DNA of 64,000 nt from Sphaerolaimus hirsutus (taxonomy: Eukaryota > Nematoda > Chromadorea > Monhysterida > Sphaerolaimidae). The position numbers and the translations under genes are program-made. Location: assembly GCA_964036195.1 (NCBI GenBank), contig OZ038452.1, positions 7,248,704-7,312,703 on the forward strand, written 5' to 3'. How positions within the stretch are numbered: the first letter of the stretch is position 1; each line of letters begins with the position of its first letter. Of the stretch, positions 23,601 through 35,500 are shown one piece after another. The notes beneath the pieces are model-generated. The model was not told the DNA's origin and searched no databases. It saw only the letters and a program-made list of their open reading frames with translations.

Positions 23601-26235
23601 ATTTACAGGTAATTTTAGTTGTCGTATAAGGTTGGATTGGTAAGACTTTTCAAACTTGTTCATAATGTCTTCGCAAAAATTCAAATGTGGGCTGGGACAG
23701 GTTTTTTTTTCAACTGCGGCACGTTTTCATTGGGGTATTTTTTCATTCAAGCAAGCAAGCAATGTCAATGTGAGATCACTTGGGATGTTTTTTAAGAATT
23801 GCACCATTTTCGAAGTGACTGCTCCCGTTCTGCATATTCCCACGCAATATCAAACTTTTTTGAAAACAACTTTTTTTTTATGAAACGCGTTTTTTTAAAT
23901 GTACACAGGCAGTGCATTTCCAAGCCACATCTTGTTTACTAAATATCTGGGCGCATCTATGGAATCCGGAAGTTTGTTTGCCACAAGCAACTGCACAATT
24001 TTGGAAGTTGTCAATGGAATTTCTGGGTCATTATGAAAAGTGGTATCATACTGCCATTGAGTTAGTTTAAGTAGCTTTTTGGACTTTTCTTTGCCCGTAA
24101 TTTTCGTTGCTTTTTCGGGTTCCCCGATTGGCGATACGGAACGTAGTTGGCATCGGATGTCAACTAGTTTCGATATTAACTGCGAGTTTTGTTGATCGGC
24201 AGCAGAACGCACAATGAATAAATGAACGGAAATTGCGTCATATTGCGGAAACTGCGACTCGTCAACTAAAAATTTAATCGACATGAAAACCAGTTGACAC
24301 CCGCTGTCAATGTATCGGGTTACCCCTAATAACATGGCGAGAAAATTTTATCATGGTTTCGTGACCAAATACAAACTAAAAATCATTCACAGAGCTGTGG
24401 AATCAAGCTCAACTGACAAACCTAGCGAAGCGGCTCCATCGAATGATACAAATTCTTTGGGCGAGAAAAAATCTGGTGCGATCGAAAATCGGGTAAATGG
24501 CGTGAAATCTGATGATAGTATTCTGCCGAAAACATTGACAAACAGATTAATGTTAACTGCTGAGGTTAATCTGGTTGAGACGGCGCTGTATGACGTGAGT
24601 TGATATTTGACATTTTATTCAGTTTAAATGAAATGAAATGTAAAAATGAACGAATATCATTATTTAATAATAATGTTAGATCGTATTAACCAACACGAAG
24701 CCACCTCTAAATGAACAGGAAATTTTTTCAGGCTGCTCGTATAAGGAAAAACAAATCTGTTTAAAAAACACCACCCAGCACCCCCTCTAACCCCAAACAC
24801 CCCCCCCAATCCCAGCACGCAATCAACCTAATCTGGCCAATCACTCGCAAACTACACCTAGACTCCTCCCCCATGGGCGAGTGTATAGCGCACGGGCTCA
24901 AGTCTCTGAATTGCGCCGCGGCCCAGCTGGTGCGGCGGCTGCAGGAAGGGCTGGCTGAAGTGATGGTCGAGTGCGTGGCCAGGGTCAGCCATGTGCCCAG
25001 ACAGTACAGGTGGGGATATACGGGGGTTGTTTGTTGGGTATCCTGAATTTGGGCCCTTGAGGGTGCTGTCCAGGGTCTGGTATTTTGTAGTGCGAATAGG
25101 GTGTTTTCAGGGACGTATCCAGGGTTTTCAAGCGGGGGGGGGGTTTACAGAGTCCCGCGAACGGGGGGGGGTGGTTCAGCACCCCCCCCCCCTAAGCATT
25201 TGCGGCTACAGGGAGTTATCTGTTGATGTTCCTCACGTCTGGTGGAGAAATACGCGCTTGCGCTCAATTTTTTTTGCATAACACCTTGCAACACTCAACG
25301 GAAAAACACAAAAAATTTCCAGGTGGACCCGCCGCTCGGCCCCCACGGGCCCTTCGGACTACGTGGACACTCTGCGGCGCGTTTGCGACCAGTGGACGGT
25401 GTTGGCGTCGCGCAGCTCGCTGGACGCGTCGCTGCGGCGCGGCATCGCCGCGCACAGCTTCACTTTGACGGCCGCCCGCTACGAAACCGACGCTAGAACT
25501 GTTTTGACTAGCGTCGATAAAATGGCCTCTAGTTTGAGCAAATTGAAACGGGGCTCTAGACAGGAACGGCAAGGTGGTGAAGAGAATTGTGAAGCGGTGA
25601 ATGTTGAGGATGGTGAAGGCAAAGCGATGAGTGATGACGCTAAGATTCGATTGCAGGTGAGCAGTTTTTTTAGTCTGATGCGTTTTTTTGGCGCGAGATT
25701 TAGCGCATTTTGTTTTATGAGCCTGTTTCCACGGCATGCGGTGGGCTGGAAAATATAGTTCCTCATTCTAGCGATTTTTGGACGCGTAACTTTTCGGAGT
25801 AAGGATTTTTCAAAGAAAAACCGCGCGCCGGGTTCACATGCGTACCGGGTTTTGGACCCGAGCACCGGGTCTACATGTGCACCGGGTTTACATGCGCACC
25901 GGGTTTTGCCCTTGGACAAGTAGCAAGAACACTCGTATTTGATAAGTCAAGCGCGTGTATTTTGTGTAACATGTACTGGTCACGTTTCACTCGCTGGTAA
26001 CTTTTCTTGCCACTCCACTTACCACTTACGGCTTCTCTTACTACTTACCACTTTCTTGTTACTTACCCACTTGCTGAATTGACGCCACATATTAAAAATA
26101 CTTTCGCAGATCGCACACGATGTGCGTGCTTTGTGCGCGCTCGCGAGAGATTTTTGCGCCCCTGATTTGGATCAAGAATTAGCTGAGAAATTGGAGAAAT
26201 TAACGCAATTATCGGTTGTAGGTGATAATTTGTGA
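17649..26235 (+). CDS. COG2: Conserved oligomeric Golgi complex subunit 2, 12 exons
   Basis: Subunit of lobe A of the COG tether, which acts at the Golgi in retrograde vesicle docking. Exons: 17649-17982, 18414-18597, 20781-20889, 21806-22006, 22478-22754, 23324-23426, 23488-23608, 23909-24064, 24393-24594, 24816-25009, 25323-25656, 26110-26235 (TGA). The start ATG has a strong context (ACAACCATGG). Exon 1 carries the COG2 N-terminal signature with MVELINEDYADFVNLSSNLV (about residues 79-98). The last exons contain HVPRQYR, then PSDYVDTL, then MSDDAKIRLQ, all matching the COG2 C-terminal domain as I know it. Phases agree at most junctions. The exon 8-9 join does not fit with the donor and acceptor I chose, and the exon 5 donor (22754 or 22757) is ambiguous. 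Introns 2, 3 and 5 carry mobile elements. Confidence 0.95.
19160..19866. mobile_element. Second TTTAAAACG element, inverted, nested in the first
   Basis: Begins TAGGGTTGGAAAAAA and ends ATCGGCCAACCCTA, i.e. opposite orientation to its host. Exact 8-bp duplication TGCTGTAG (19152-19159, 19867-19874). Host sequence resumes with GTATATAATATTG exactly where it stopped, as in the uninterrupted copy at 8762-9414. Confidence 0.93.
20200..20620. mobile_element. GGGATC-array hAT-like element nested in the same host
   Basis: A 421-bp element with ends TAGGGTTCAAACAGGATCC and CCCGTTTGAACCCTA. Exact 8-bp duplication TATATGTT (20192-20199, 20621-20628). The uninterrupted host copy at 8762-9414 reads CTATATATGTTGGCACA across this point, confirming the empty site. 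Confidence 0.95.
20940..21540. mobile_element. hAT-like element, GGAAAACGG array family, in COG2 intron 3
   Basis: Ends AGGGTGTCAAAAA and TTGACACCCTA, with GACGGTT on both sides (7 bp plus an ambiguous T). The interior is nearly all GGAAAACGGAAA variants. A sister copy interrupts the receptor gene at 31369-32309. Confidence 0.85.
21541..21805. other. Remainder of COG2 intron 3
   Basis: AT-rich, with short ATCGATAT words near 21620-21740. No gene; it ends at the acceptor before 21806. Confidence 0.4.
23026..23220. mobile_element. 195-bp foldback with GGCGGACAGC ends in COG2 intron 5
   Basis: Left end TATACGCGGCGGACAGCACA; right end TGTGCTATCCGCCGAGTATA. The arms pair over GTATGAAAACATACC and its complement. 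Related ends (CTCGGCGGAC or CCGCGGAC) occur at 9421, 17353, 31803, 38450 and 38990, so this is another small dispersed family. Confidence 0.7.
25820..25915. repeat. Short direct repeats of ACCGGGTTTACATGCGC type
   Basis: In COG2 intron 11: four to five spaced units containing CCGGGT followed by ACATGCGC, ACATGTGC or TTTTGGACCC variants. Too short to define; it could be the remains of another array-bearing element. Confidence 0.45.
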
Positions 26236-26756
26236 TATTGTCTGGGTTTTGTGAAGTCGTGTCAATCTACTGGTTTTTGATTTGATTTGATTCGAAGTTT
26301 AGGTCTGTTTTCTTGGGAAGTTTTCAGCGAGTGCCTTTTATTGTTTTTTATTCAATTCCATTAAAATATTTATTTACTCGTGCGAGGTGATAATGTGGAA
26401 TATAGGTATATCCGTTAAAAACCTGTATTGAATCTTATTTATTGGATGATTTTTTTCGTATTCTTTCTGCTTCAAAGTTTGGAAATAAACCGCCCACGTA
26501 TCATTTTTACTGTGCATTTTTTGCTCACTATCAAACAATGTTTTACTGGAGATTCATATACATATTTATTCATGTCCAATTATGAAGAAAAAACATTCCC
26601 CCCTGTTGGCAAGGTGATGAAAAAGTAACTCCTCCCCTTGAATAACTGCCTCCTCCCGTCTGGCTATTTGGTGTGTGTATCACATTCCACAATATGTGTA
26701 TTTGAATAATTCAGATGCCAATGAACACAAAATATTAGCATGAATACCGTATTTCC
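26236..26756. other. COG2 downstream region
   Basis: AT-rich sequence after the COG2 stop. I did not find a clear polyadenylation signal. No further gene. Confidence 0.35.
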
Positions 26757-26987
26757 TCGAATTACCCCCCCGGGGTTTCTTTTTTCAGAGTGAAAATATT
26801 GGAAGAAAAACGTGAAAAATGCAACAATAACCACCATTTATAAGTTTTTACAGCCTTTTATAAGGATGCAGGTGGTATAAACGATGTTCTAACGTAACGC
26901 AGTAAGTGTTTTGAACGTCTGTTATGCATTTCCCGGACCACAAATTCATAGTGCCCATTTTGAGGGGGGTATTTCGAGGAAATACAG
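26757..26987. mobile_element. CCGTA family 1 element, compact copy
   Basis: TA-CCGTATTTCCTCGAATTACC ... GGTATTTCGAGGAAATACAG-TA. This uninterrupted copy reads AAGTGTTTTGAACGTCTGTT internally, which defines the empty site for the insertion at 30142-30530. Confidence 0.85.
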
Positions 26988-27439
26988 TACTTTGTTTTGG
27001 TTGTTTTTTAAATGTTAAATCCTGGATTACACGAGTTGATGCAATGCATTCACACAATGAATAACGTGAAAGTTCCGAGGAAAAAATAACTTCTCCCCTT
27101 CAATAGTATGCTCAGTTGAAAAACACCCCTCCAAAACTGCTGAAAAAATTCTAACTCCCCTGCGGTCTTATTCTAGGATATATGGTAGATATTAAATCCG
27201 GTTCCGATAAAATGTCTTAATTACAGTCCTGACCCTGGCAAATAAATAACGCCTCCCCCTCCCTATCTAAAACGCTGTCTAATTTGGATTCTAATTTCGG
27301 AATGACAAAGTAAGTGTGTTCCCCAATTCAATTTGCAATTCATTAGGCAATAATCTTCATTAAAGCGGTCGAAAGTGGGCGGGTGAACTTCTTGGAACAC
27401 TAAGTATTTTTGTACAACTTCGAGTAGAAAAGCATAAAC

Positions 27440-27640
27440 AATAGCCCTCACGAATTTTCTACCGAAATTTCAACAAAAAAATCTCGGAATGAGGTGTCGG
27501 TCAACTACCGCTGTCAAAGACAAAAATGCCTCATTCCGGTAAACTCAATCGAGTTTTCGAAATTAAAATTTCTGTAGAAAACTAGTGTGTCTAGGCACAC
27601 TACTAGTGCCTACTGAGCCTTCTACCACACTGGTCAAATC
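27440..27640. repeat. Foldback with CTAGTGTGTC end
   Basis: Two arms around 27455-27500 and 27515-27590 pair imperfectly (TCGGAATGAGGTGTCGG against ATGCCTCATTCCGG). The right end AAACTAGTGTGTC belongs to the CTAGTGTGTG end group seen at 22241, 32661 and 41572. Confidence 0.45.
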
Positions 27641-28325
27641 AGAAAATGGTTGGGATCTGCGGCTGTGAATCATTGTCGTCTGTTGTTGTTATGTTACGCC
27701 TTTCCCATATTTTCTGCACCTGTGCATTGAAATGCCCATGATTATATTGATTCAACCCAAAGTTCAGTGCTGTCAAATTTACTGTAAATCCCCAATCAAT
27801 TCCACTTCCCTTGAATAAACCCCCCGCGAAACCCCTTGCCAGCCAAGTGAGGAAAGTAACAATCCACGGCACATGCCCCCTTAGGGAGAGCCCAGGAAAA
27901 ATTAGGGTGGGGGTCCACCAGACTTTCATGTGATCCCATTCTGTGTACATTGGTCGATTTTGGTGCCGTTCGTGTAGATTGGAGTTTGGTCAGGGCTACA
28001 ACCAATAGTCCCCCAGTCCAGAAATGAGGTGGGTCTATAAAAAGGTCTTTGAAGCTCAATAACTTGGCCATTCCTGGACACATTTGGATCATTCAACACT
28101 TAAATCGGATGAAGAAAATCCCTCCGGGTGTTGTGCTAGACCTAGCTGTGGGAGTGTGCATGATGAGTGTATCACCAAAAGCATGATAGTTACTGCCTGT
28201 GATACTGCCCTGTTGAATGCAATATATTAAGTGATATGAGACCTACTGGGTACACTGATCAGACTGGCACCACAAACATGGGTAGGAAGGAGAGGGGGGG
28301 GGTTACCCCCCCCCCCCCAAACCGA

Positions 28326-28470
28326 CCAGCTATCTATCTATCCTGGAGGCCACTCAGCTATCTATATATTCCAGTGGCCGCTCAGCTATCTATCTATTCC
28401 GGAGGCAAATGTTTGGGCTACTATCCCCTAAAGCCATCCACCCAAATCTTCCAGCTATCTACAAACTTGG
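28326..28470. repeat. AGCTATCTATC short repeats
   Basis: About four units with CAGCTATCTATCTAT and GGAGGCCACT or GGCCGCTC. The same units reappear at 29250-29310, where they overlap the end of the receptor's last open frame. Confidence 0.55.
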
Positions 28471-28611
28471 AGTGATTTTTGAGAAACACGACCCCAATTT
28501 TCGCTCAAAATCGCTACTTTTCATACCGCTTTATAGATTTTCACATCCAAAATCACTAGTTCATGCGTCTAACTGCCTATTTTCAGCTATTAAAGTAGTA
28601 TATGTGCTTAA

Positions 28612-29105
28612 AGGGTCTGTGCCTCTTGGCATCTAAACCGCTTGGCATCTGAACCTGGATGGCATTAATTTCTTCCTGCTTGGCATTTAGACCCGACTGG
28701 TTTTTACCGTGACATAAATGCCAAGAGGGCTACATCCAGCACATGCCATGCGGGTCTCGTCGAAGTGCCACCGTTTCATGCTATCTTTACGTAAATATGT
28801 CAGCAGAAAGTGAAACTCCATGACAGTAAGTAAATATCGTAAATCCTCGAATAAGACCCAGTTAGCAATAAAATACCCCTTACAATACTTGCATCTGAAT
28901 AAAATGCACTTCAAGAAAATGTCAGAAAAACAGGTCCAAAGAAATTTTCGAGGAATATTCCAGAGAATATTCATTAACACATGCAGTGGCTTTTGCTAGG
29001 CATCTATGCCACCGGCTGGGCATCTGGCACTGAATAGATGCCATGCGGGTCTAGATGCCTAGCTGGGAGAAATTAATGCCAGGTTCAGATGCCAAGCGGT
29101 TTGCA
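28612..29105. mobile_element. Element with TTGGCATCTA / TAGATGCCAAG arrays
   Basis: Ends rich in CTTGGCATCTAAACC and the complementary GGTTCAGATGCCAAGCGG, with ATGCCATGCGGGTCT words inside. It contains a family 2-like AAATCCTCGAATAAGACCC fragment near 28836. A fragment of the same family lies at 40580-40705. Confidence 0.55.
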
Positions 29106-29251
29106 TGCCATGAAGGCCTTGGCCATGCTTATATACCCATTTTTCACATACTTTTAGCGATTTTTCTCCCTTTTCTTCCTTCTATGCCTAACCCCCGCGA
29201 ACACCCCCCCCAAACCCTCCCCCACACCCCCACCCCCAGAATATTTTTCAG

Positions 29252-29553
29252 CTATCTATCCCTCCGGAGGGGCGATTTGCTATCTATCCAACCCCCTGGA
29301 GCGTCGAAATCTAGAAGACCCATGACCACAAATGAACTCCTCTTTGTAGACCAGCTGTCTACATTGGCCAAACAGGATAAATATGTACTAACAGTATCTG
29401 CGAGTTCCACGTTTCCATTGGGTGACTGGACGATGCAAGTTTCGTCCATCTTCGTGCACAGGAAGCGCATGCAGAACAGCTTGCGGATGGTGCCGCTCAC
29501 CGCGAAGCACAGGTAGAAGTTGAACGCGAATCGAGTCGCCGCTAGCACGTCGT
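29252..29553 (-). CDS. Receptor exon E6: TM7 and C-terminal tail
   Basis: From CTGATAG|ACGAC to a TAG at 29254-29252. TM7 reads VLAATRFAFNFYLCFAVS, with N-x-Y rather than NPxxY, followed by TIRKLFCMRFL (helix 8-like) and a polar tail with MDETCIVQSPNGN. Joining to E5 in phase gives a short third outer loop. The last roughly 20 codons lie in the AGCTATCTATC repeat, so the true C-terminus may have been replaced. An alternative acceptor CCCCAG is at 29568. Confidence 0.6.
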
Positions 29554-32500
29554 CTATCAGGAAGTATAGCTGGGGCAATTTTGTTTCGGGGTTTTACAGT
29601 TTCCACACAAGTGCTCCATATTCAGATCGCACAGTAAAAGCATACAGGTGCTTTGTACAATTTGTCCATAGTATGTGCTTATTCATATTTCAAAAAACAG
29701 CTATATATTTACCCAACCGTTTTTTTGCCTATGTTGTAAACATCCCATCAAATAAATATACCTACTGTGAAATCCATTATACCCGATACGTGATCTGACG
29801 AGCGAATCTAAAATTATGTTGAATTTTAAATCATTTTTAAATTTTAGATTTCTCTTACATTTTGCTCAAAAATTGTTGTTACCTAGTTTAGGACAGAGAT
29901 AGTCCCATTCTCTGTACAGCAACGACTCCTGATCAGTAAACAATAGTGGCTATGGGTTTTCTAGTGAATTACCGTATTTCCTCGAAATACCCCCAGGGGG
30001 TTTATTTTTTCAGAGTGAGAATTCTGAGAGAAAAACGTGAAAAATGCAACAATAACCACTATTTATAAGTTTTTACAGCCTTATATAAGGATGTAGATGG
30101 TATAAACGATGTTCTAACGTAACACAGTAAGTGTTTTGAACGGGGGTGCAGTGATACGCACATCTGCCCGTTACGCACATTTACCCATTTTTTTCGCTTG
30201 ACACATTTTCAAGTGATTTTCAGATATGAGTGAAGTGAAAAACGCTGCGCAATAACATTAGGTAGTGAACTTTTTTCACTTCACTCATATCTGAAAATCA
30301 CTTGAAAATGTGTCAAGTGAAAAACAGTGAAAAATGGCTATTTTTCACTGTTTTTTTCACTTGACACATTTTCAAGTGATTTTCAGATATGAGTGCAGTG
30401 AGAAAGTTCACTAATGTCATTGCGCAACTTTTTTCACTTTACTCATATCTGAAAATCACTTGAAAATGTGTCAAGTGAAAAAACGGGCAAATGTGCGTAA
30501 CGGGCAGATGTGCGTATCAGGCCTGCCCCATTTTGAATGTCTGTTATGCATTTCTCGGACCACAAATTCATAGTGCCCATTTTGAGGGGGGTATTTCGAG
30601 GGGGGGGGATTTCGAGGAAATACGGTCAATATTTTATCTTTCATTTGTAATCATTGTAATTGCTTCATTAAAGTTATCGCCACATCATTCTGATCATTTT
30701 AAGTGCTCAACCATCAAAATCGGTTGAAAATTCATGGAAATATGCACTTCCGAAGGTGTGGCCACTGAGTTACTGTCCGATATTTACTTCGGAAATTCCA
30801 GCCCGGTGCGGTGCCTTTCGGTGCTAGCACCGGCAACCCGCCGGTGCCCTTCGGTGCCGGTGCCATTTTTTCCAAATGGCACCGGTGCCGGTGCGGTGCG
30901 GTGCCATTTTCTGGCCGGTGCCCCAGGGTGCCAGGTGCCCTTTTAATGCGTTGGCAGAGGTGCCGGTGCGGTGCGGTGCCATTTTTCCCGGTGCCTTTAA
31001 CATCACTAGTGGTTCCATAACTCCATCTTTGAAGTGATTTTGAATGACCACATTCTTCCCGAACTGATTTTTTTTGTAGTTAGTAAACAGAAATATGGTT
31101 ATGGTTTGTCTACTTGTCAAACACACCTGCCATCTCCAATCACATATAAAACCTTTATAATCGAGAAATTGCCTGATGTAAGTCACAGCTCGTGGTGCCG
31201 TCGCGATGCAGAAAAGTACAGTTGTGGACAGAAGCAGTCCAACTGGGCCGAGTTGCACCAGGCCGCGGCAGTTTGTCAGGGAACGCTCTCGCTGCTGGTG
31301 GATCACCTGAGTCCCATCCCTGGCCAGGAGCCGTCGCGCTGCCCTGTGCGCCTGTGGGAGGTTGCAGCTAGGGTGTCAAATTTCTGTTTCCGTTTTCCGT
31401 TTCCGCCTTTCCACAGGAAATTTTTTTACCTTTTTGTTTCCATTTTCCGGCAGCCGAAAAATTTTTACCTTTCCGTTTTCCGTTTTCCGGCAGCCGAAAA
31501 TTTTTTACCTTTCGGTTTTCCGTTTTCCGGCAGCTGAAATTTTTTTACGTTTCCGTTTTTCCGGCACATTTTTCCATTTTCTGGCTGAAAATTTTTTACC
31601 TTTCCGTTTCCGTTTTACCAGTCCATTTTTCCATTTTCTGGCTCGATTTTCAGTTTTCTGGCATTTTTCCATTGGTTTTCCAATCTGTATTTATCTTTTT
31701 CCACTGTGGTGTTTTGAACTACCAGGTTGTTCTGTTATTCATAATTTTTATCTGTATCCAAATCTGTAAAAAACACAAATTAATTTTGGACACATACTTT
31801 GCAGTCCGCTGAGTATACTTTTTACTGTTCAGTTACATCAAAGTTCACTTTTGCTTAATTCTTATTGTTGTTGTAGTGTATTTTTGCTACCTTTTGATGA
31901 TTTTTTGTTGGTTCAGTTAAGCTTGAACAACAAGTGAAGTTACTGGCATGATACATAGTTGCAGAATGTACAGCTACCACAATCAAAGCCAAACAGGCAA
32001 ACCTGCATGCAGGTTTTCCTTCTGCAAATTTATCTATTACCGTGCAAATTTCACTTTATTTTTTCTGTTTCCGTGAAAATTTCACTTTCCGTTTTCCGTT
32101 TTCTGGCATTTCATTTTTCTGTTTTCCGTTTTCTGGCCGACAATTTTTTTTACCTTTCCGTTTTCTTTTTTCCGCTGAGTGAAAATTTTTTTCCTTTCCG
32201 TTTTCCGTTTTCCGGCAGAAATTTTTTTTTACCTTTCCGTTTTCCGAAAAGTGAAAAAATTTTACCTTTTCGTTTTCCGTTTTCCGTAAAAAAAATTTTT
32301 GACACCCTAGTTGCAGCACACGGGTTAGCTTTCGAGTGGAATTTTTGACTCCAGTTCAAGTTATGGTGTTTAAATATTTTGTTGAATCAGCAGACTATAG
32401 CTCAATTTTGGGAAAAATCCTTGACAGCTTTCACACTCATTGTATAACCAATGTATTGATCATTGCACCAAAGAGCTTTTCTTGAACACAAAAAAGATTT

Positions 32501-35500
32501 AACAAAAAAAGGGAAAAAGTTTTTGGACATTTGACCCCGCTCACTCATGTGTCTCCAAGATTTGGACATTTGAAGAGCTATAAATAGATAGGTGGTATTT
32601 ACTAGGGATGGCCGGGAGTTTCTTTCAAAGGTTTTAATAATAAAAAACGTATTGCCAACACACACACTAGTTTACCAATATGAAATGCTTGACCATTTTG
32701 GTAAACCGTTTTGACAAAACAGAACAAAACACTGTACAGAGTTGTACGGTGTTTCGTACTGTTTTGTCAAAACAGTTTACCAAAATGGTCGAGCATTTCA
32801 TGTTGGTAAACTAGTGTGTGTGGGCCCATTTGGTTTAAAAACCTTATCATCGAAACCGTATTTTAAACCTGATTTTTTTACTACTAAGCACTAGGTACTT
32901 AGCAATTTTTGCGCGCAAGCGCGCGATTTCACATGCACATCACCATTGGTGGTGGTTTTCATTAGTTTTGAGGCATTTTTCGTGTAAAGGCTTCCATTTG
33001 TTTGTGTCATTTGTGTTTGTTACTGTGTCATTATAAGCCATGATATGTGAGTGTAGTATATAATATCTAGTCAATGCGCCCCCATATACTTGTACAGTGT
33101 CAAAAATAACTGCCAATGTACTAGCCTTCTATTGTAACCTAAATTAAACACTTTTTCATGCCCAACTTCACTTGAAGTCATGAATGTCCAACAAAAGGCA
33201 ATATACGCAATAAGTTGACATAAAATGGATATTTTTGACAGAAATCACCACATATAATGCTATCCCATAGTTCCACAGCCATTCTGTGGCTATATATAAC
33301 ATCACCAAGTGTGCTGACTGTTGTGGATTTGAAGAATAGAAATTTGATTTATTAGACATTTTTCTGTGTCTGACCAGAACAATTGAACACTTCTGGCCAG
33401 AAGATTTGAACATGTGACGTGAAAAATGATGCACTGCTAAAATATTTTCCACTCTGCAAATTTATATTCAAAATGGTATACATGGTGGACTTGATACTCT
33501 GCACCATAGGCGGCGTAAGTGCTTGTACGCCTGTGAATGTCACAAGCGGAATTTTTGGTGTCACAAGCAGAAATACCAACTAAAAGCACAATAATTTATG
33601 TCTACCTAGTAAAAAGTGTCACAAAGTCAAATTTCGGCCAATGTGATTGTGAATGTCACAAGCACAAATTGGGACCTAGCGCCGCCTATGCTCTGCACAC
33701 ACACCGATTTCTCATCATGTACACAATCATCTGCCTTCGGTTGGCAGACAATTATCAACCTGACATGGTGTGTATTTTTGACTTTATGAACATAACGAAA
33801 TGTTGGCACCATGCCAGCTCACAGCCACGCGCATTTAGTTACATGTCAAAAAGTTACAAAAAATACGCAAAGTACGCAGGAGGGAGACCAAATTTCTACT
33901 GTGGGGGGTCAACATAATGACCCGCCCTATGTATGAGTTCCACCCCTCAGTGACCCATTTTTAATGTCTGGTTCACCATTGAACCAGAAAAATCAAAGGG
34001 CTAAAGACATTTTTCAATAGTCAAAAGTTTCAGTTAGCTGAACTGAATCATTAAACTGACCAAACTGAATAAAATGAAAATTGCTAGTTTCTGCCAACAC
34101 AAACAGAAAAACCTTGCAGACCTGTATTATTTTGATGTTGCAGAACGTCACTATTCCAGGAAAAAGAATCTGTCTGGCTGGAACTAAGCACACAGTGATT
34201 GTAAAGTAGATTTTCTGGAGTGTTTCAGGGCTGTTTCTTATATAATAATAATCACCATCCATGACCACTTCTTTTGGTATTGCAGCAGTGCACCCAATCA
34301 GTGCTGACACAATGATGATAATTCCTAGTGAATTGAAAAAATTAGTGCTGCTACTGCAGACAGTGATCACAAAACACAATTTATCATTTAGTGAAAATGC
34401 AAACCTATCTTTATCCAAATATTTTTCTTGCTTGGTACAGCATTCGCCTGGAGACTCAATGTCCGCTGTACAGTTTGATATTGTGTAATTGCCATGAGTG
34501 TAGTCGTTGCTTCAGTAACATACCTGGTTATTTGCAAATTGATAATTATTTTTTGATAGTTTTCCTTCTATTTAATTTAGAAATACAAAAATGTTTTTTT
34601 TAAAGAAAATTTGGTGAATAACATTAGGATTTAAACATGATTGACTTTTCAGGATCAGGATTGTTTGTTTTTTAGTTCACGGGATCGGGATCTCAGGATT
34701 GTGATCAGGATTAGTTTTTGAAATTTTGGGATCGGGATTGGGCTTTTGGAAAATGTTCTAATATACCGTATTAGCTCGAAATACCCCAGTGGGGGTTTAT
34801 TATTTCGCCAGCAAAATTTGAGGGGGGTTAATTCGAGGGGGGGGGGCTTATTCGAGGGTTTTTTTTTATTATTTCGTCAGAAATTTTCATAAGGATCATA
34901 GTAAATAGTAGGCATTTGCGTACCCAAAACGGGTAATAAATGTGTCCAAACAGGATATATTTTGACATCAAATTTTAAATACCTAGCTACACAAACTACA
35001 TAAATACCTAGTCTATGTGTAGCTGCAATGCAAATTAGCGACAATAAATACATCATGCACTTTGCATACATGATGTACATCATTCCAGAGGGGGGTATTT
35101 CGAGGGGGGGTATTATTTCCCCAGCCTATTTTGAGGGGGGTGGGGGTTAATTCAAGGGGGGATATTCGAGGTATCAGGGTCAACGATGGCAAAAACACAC
35201 ATATTAAATACGGAAACTCATTGAGTTTCTGTGTTTTTGTTTAACACAGAAACACGGAAACTCTACAATTTTGAAAAACATGGAAACTTAAATGAGTTTT
35301 TTTTGGAGAACACGGAAACACGGAAACACAGAAAATACGGAAATGGCTCCTCACCTCCCAAGCTGTCAAAGGTATTGGTCACCCATTTGGAACTACCTCC
35401 AGTGAACTAATGAAAATTTTCCAATACATGACAAAACGTATGCAAAACCAATATTTGATAAGAAAACCACTGTTTTAACAGTAATATGCTGTTAAATGCA

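Larger units (their letters stand above)
29640..31005. mobile_element. GGTGCC-array element (left end lost) with a nested MITE
   Basis: Right end GGTGCC arrays (30800-31000) then GCCTTTAACATCACTA. The interior matches, inverted, the core of the intact element 59153-60077 (for example TACCCAACCGTTTTTTTGCC and CACTTCCGAAGGTG). It lies in the receptor intron between E5 and E6. The CCGTA element at 29972-30625 is inserted in it. Confidence 0.75.

Noticed and set aside
23895-24335. Long minus-strand open frame (146 codons)
   Set aside because: It lies opposite COG2 exon 8, whose plus-strand translation matches the COG2 C-terminal half. The minus frame shows no family signal and is best explained as a shadow.
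25264-25919. Two long minus-strand frames over COG2 exon 11
   Set aside because: They are the complement of a GC-rich coding exon with PSDYVDTL and SDDAKIRLQ; arginine-rich shadows are expected there.
34122-34523. E3b/E4b as a processed or dead pseudogene copy
   Set aside because: The exons keep an intron of 80 bp, intact splice signals, open frames and the same phases as the other cassette, so a processed origin is excluded and decay is not evident.
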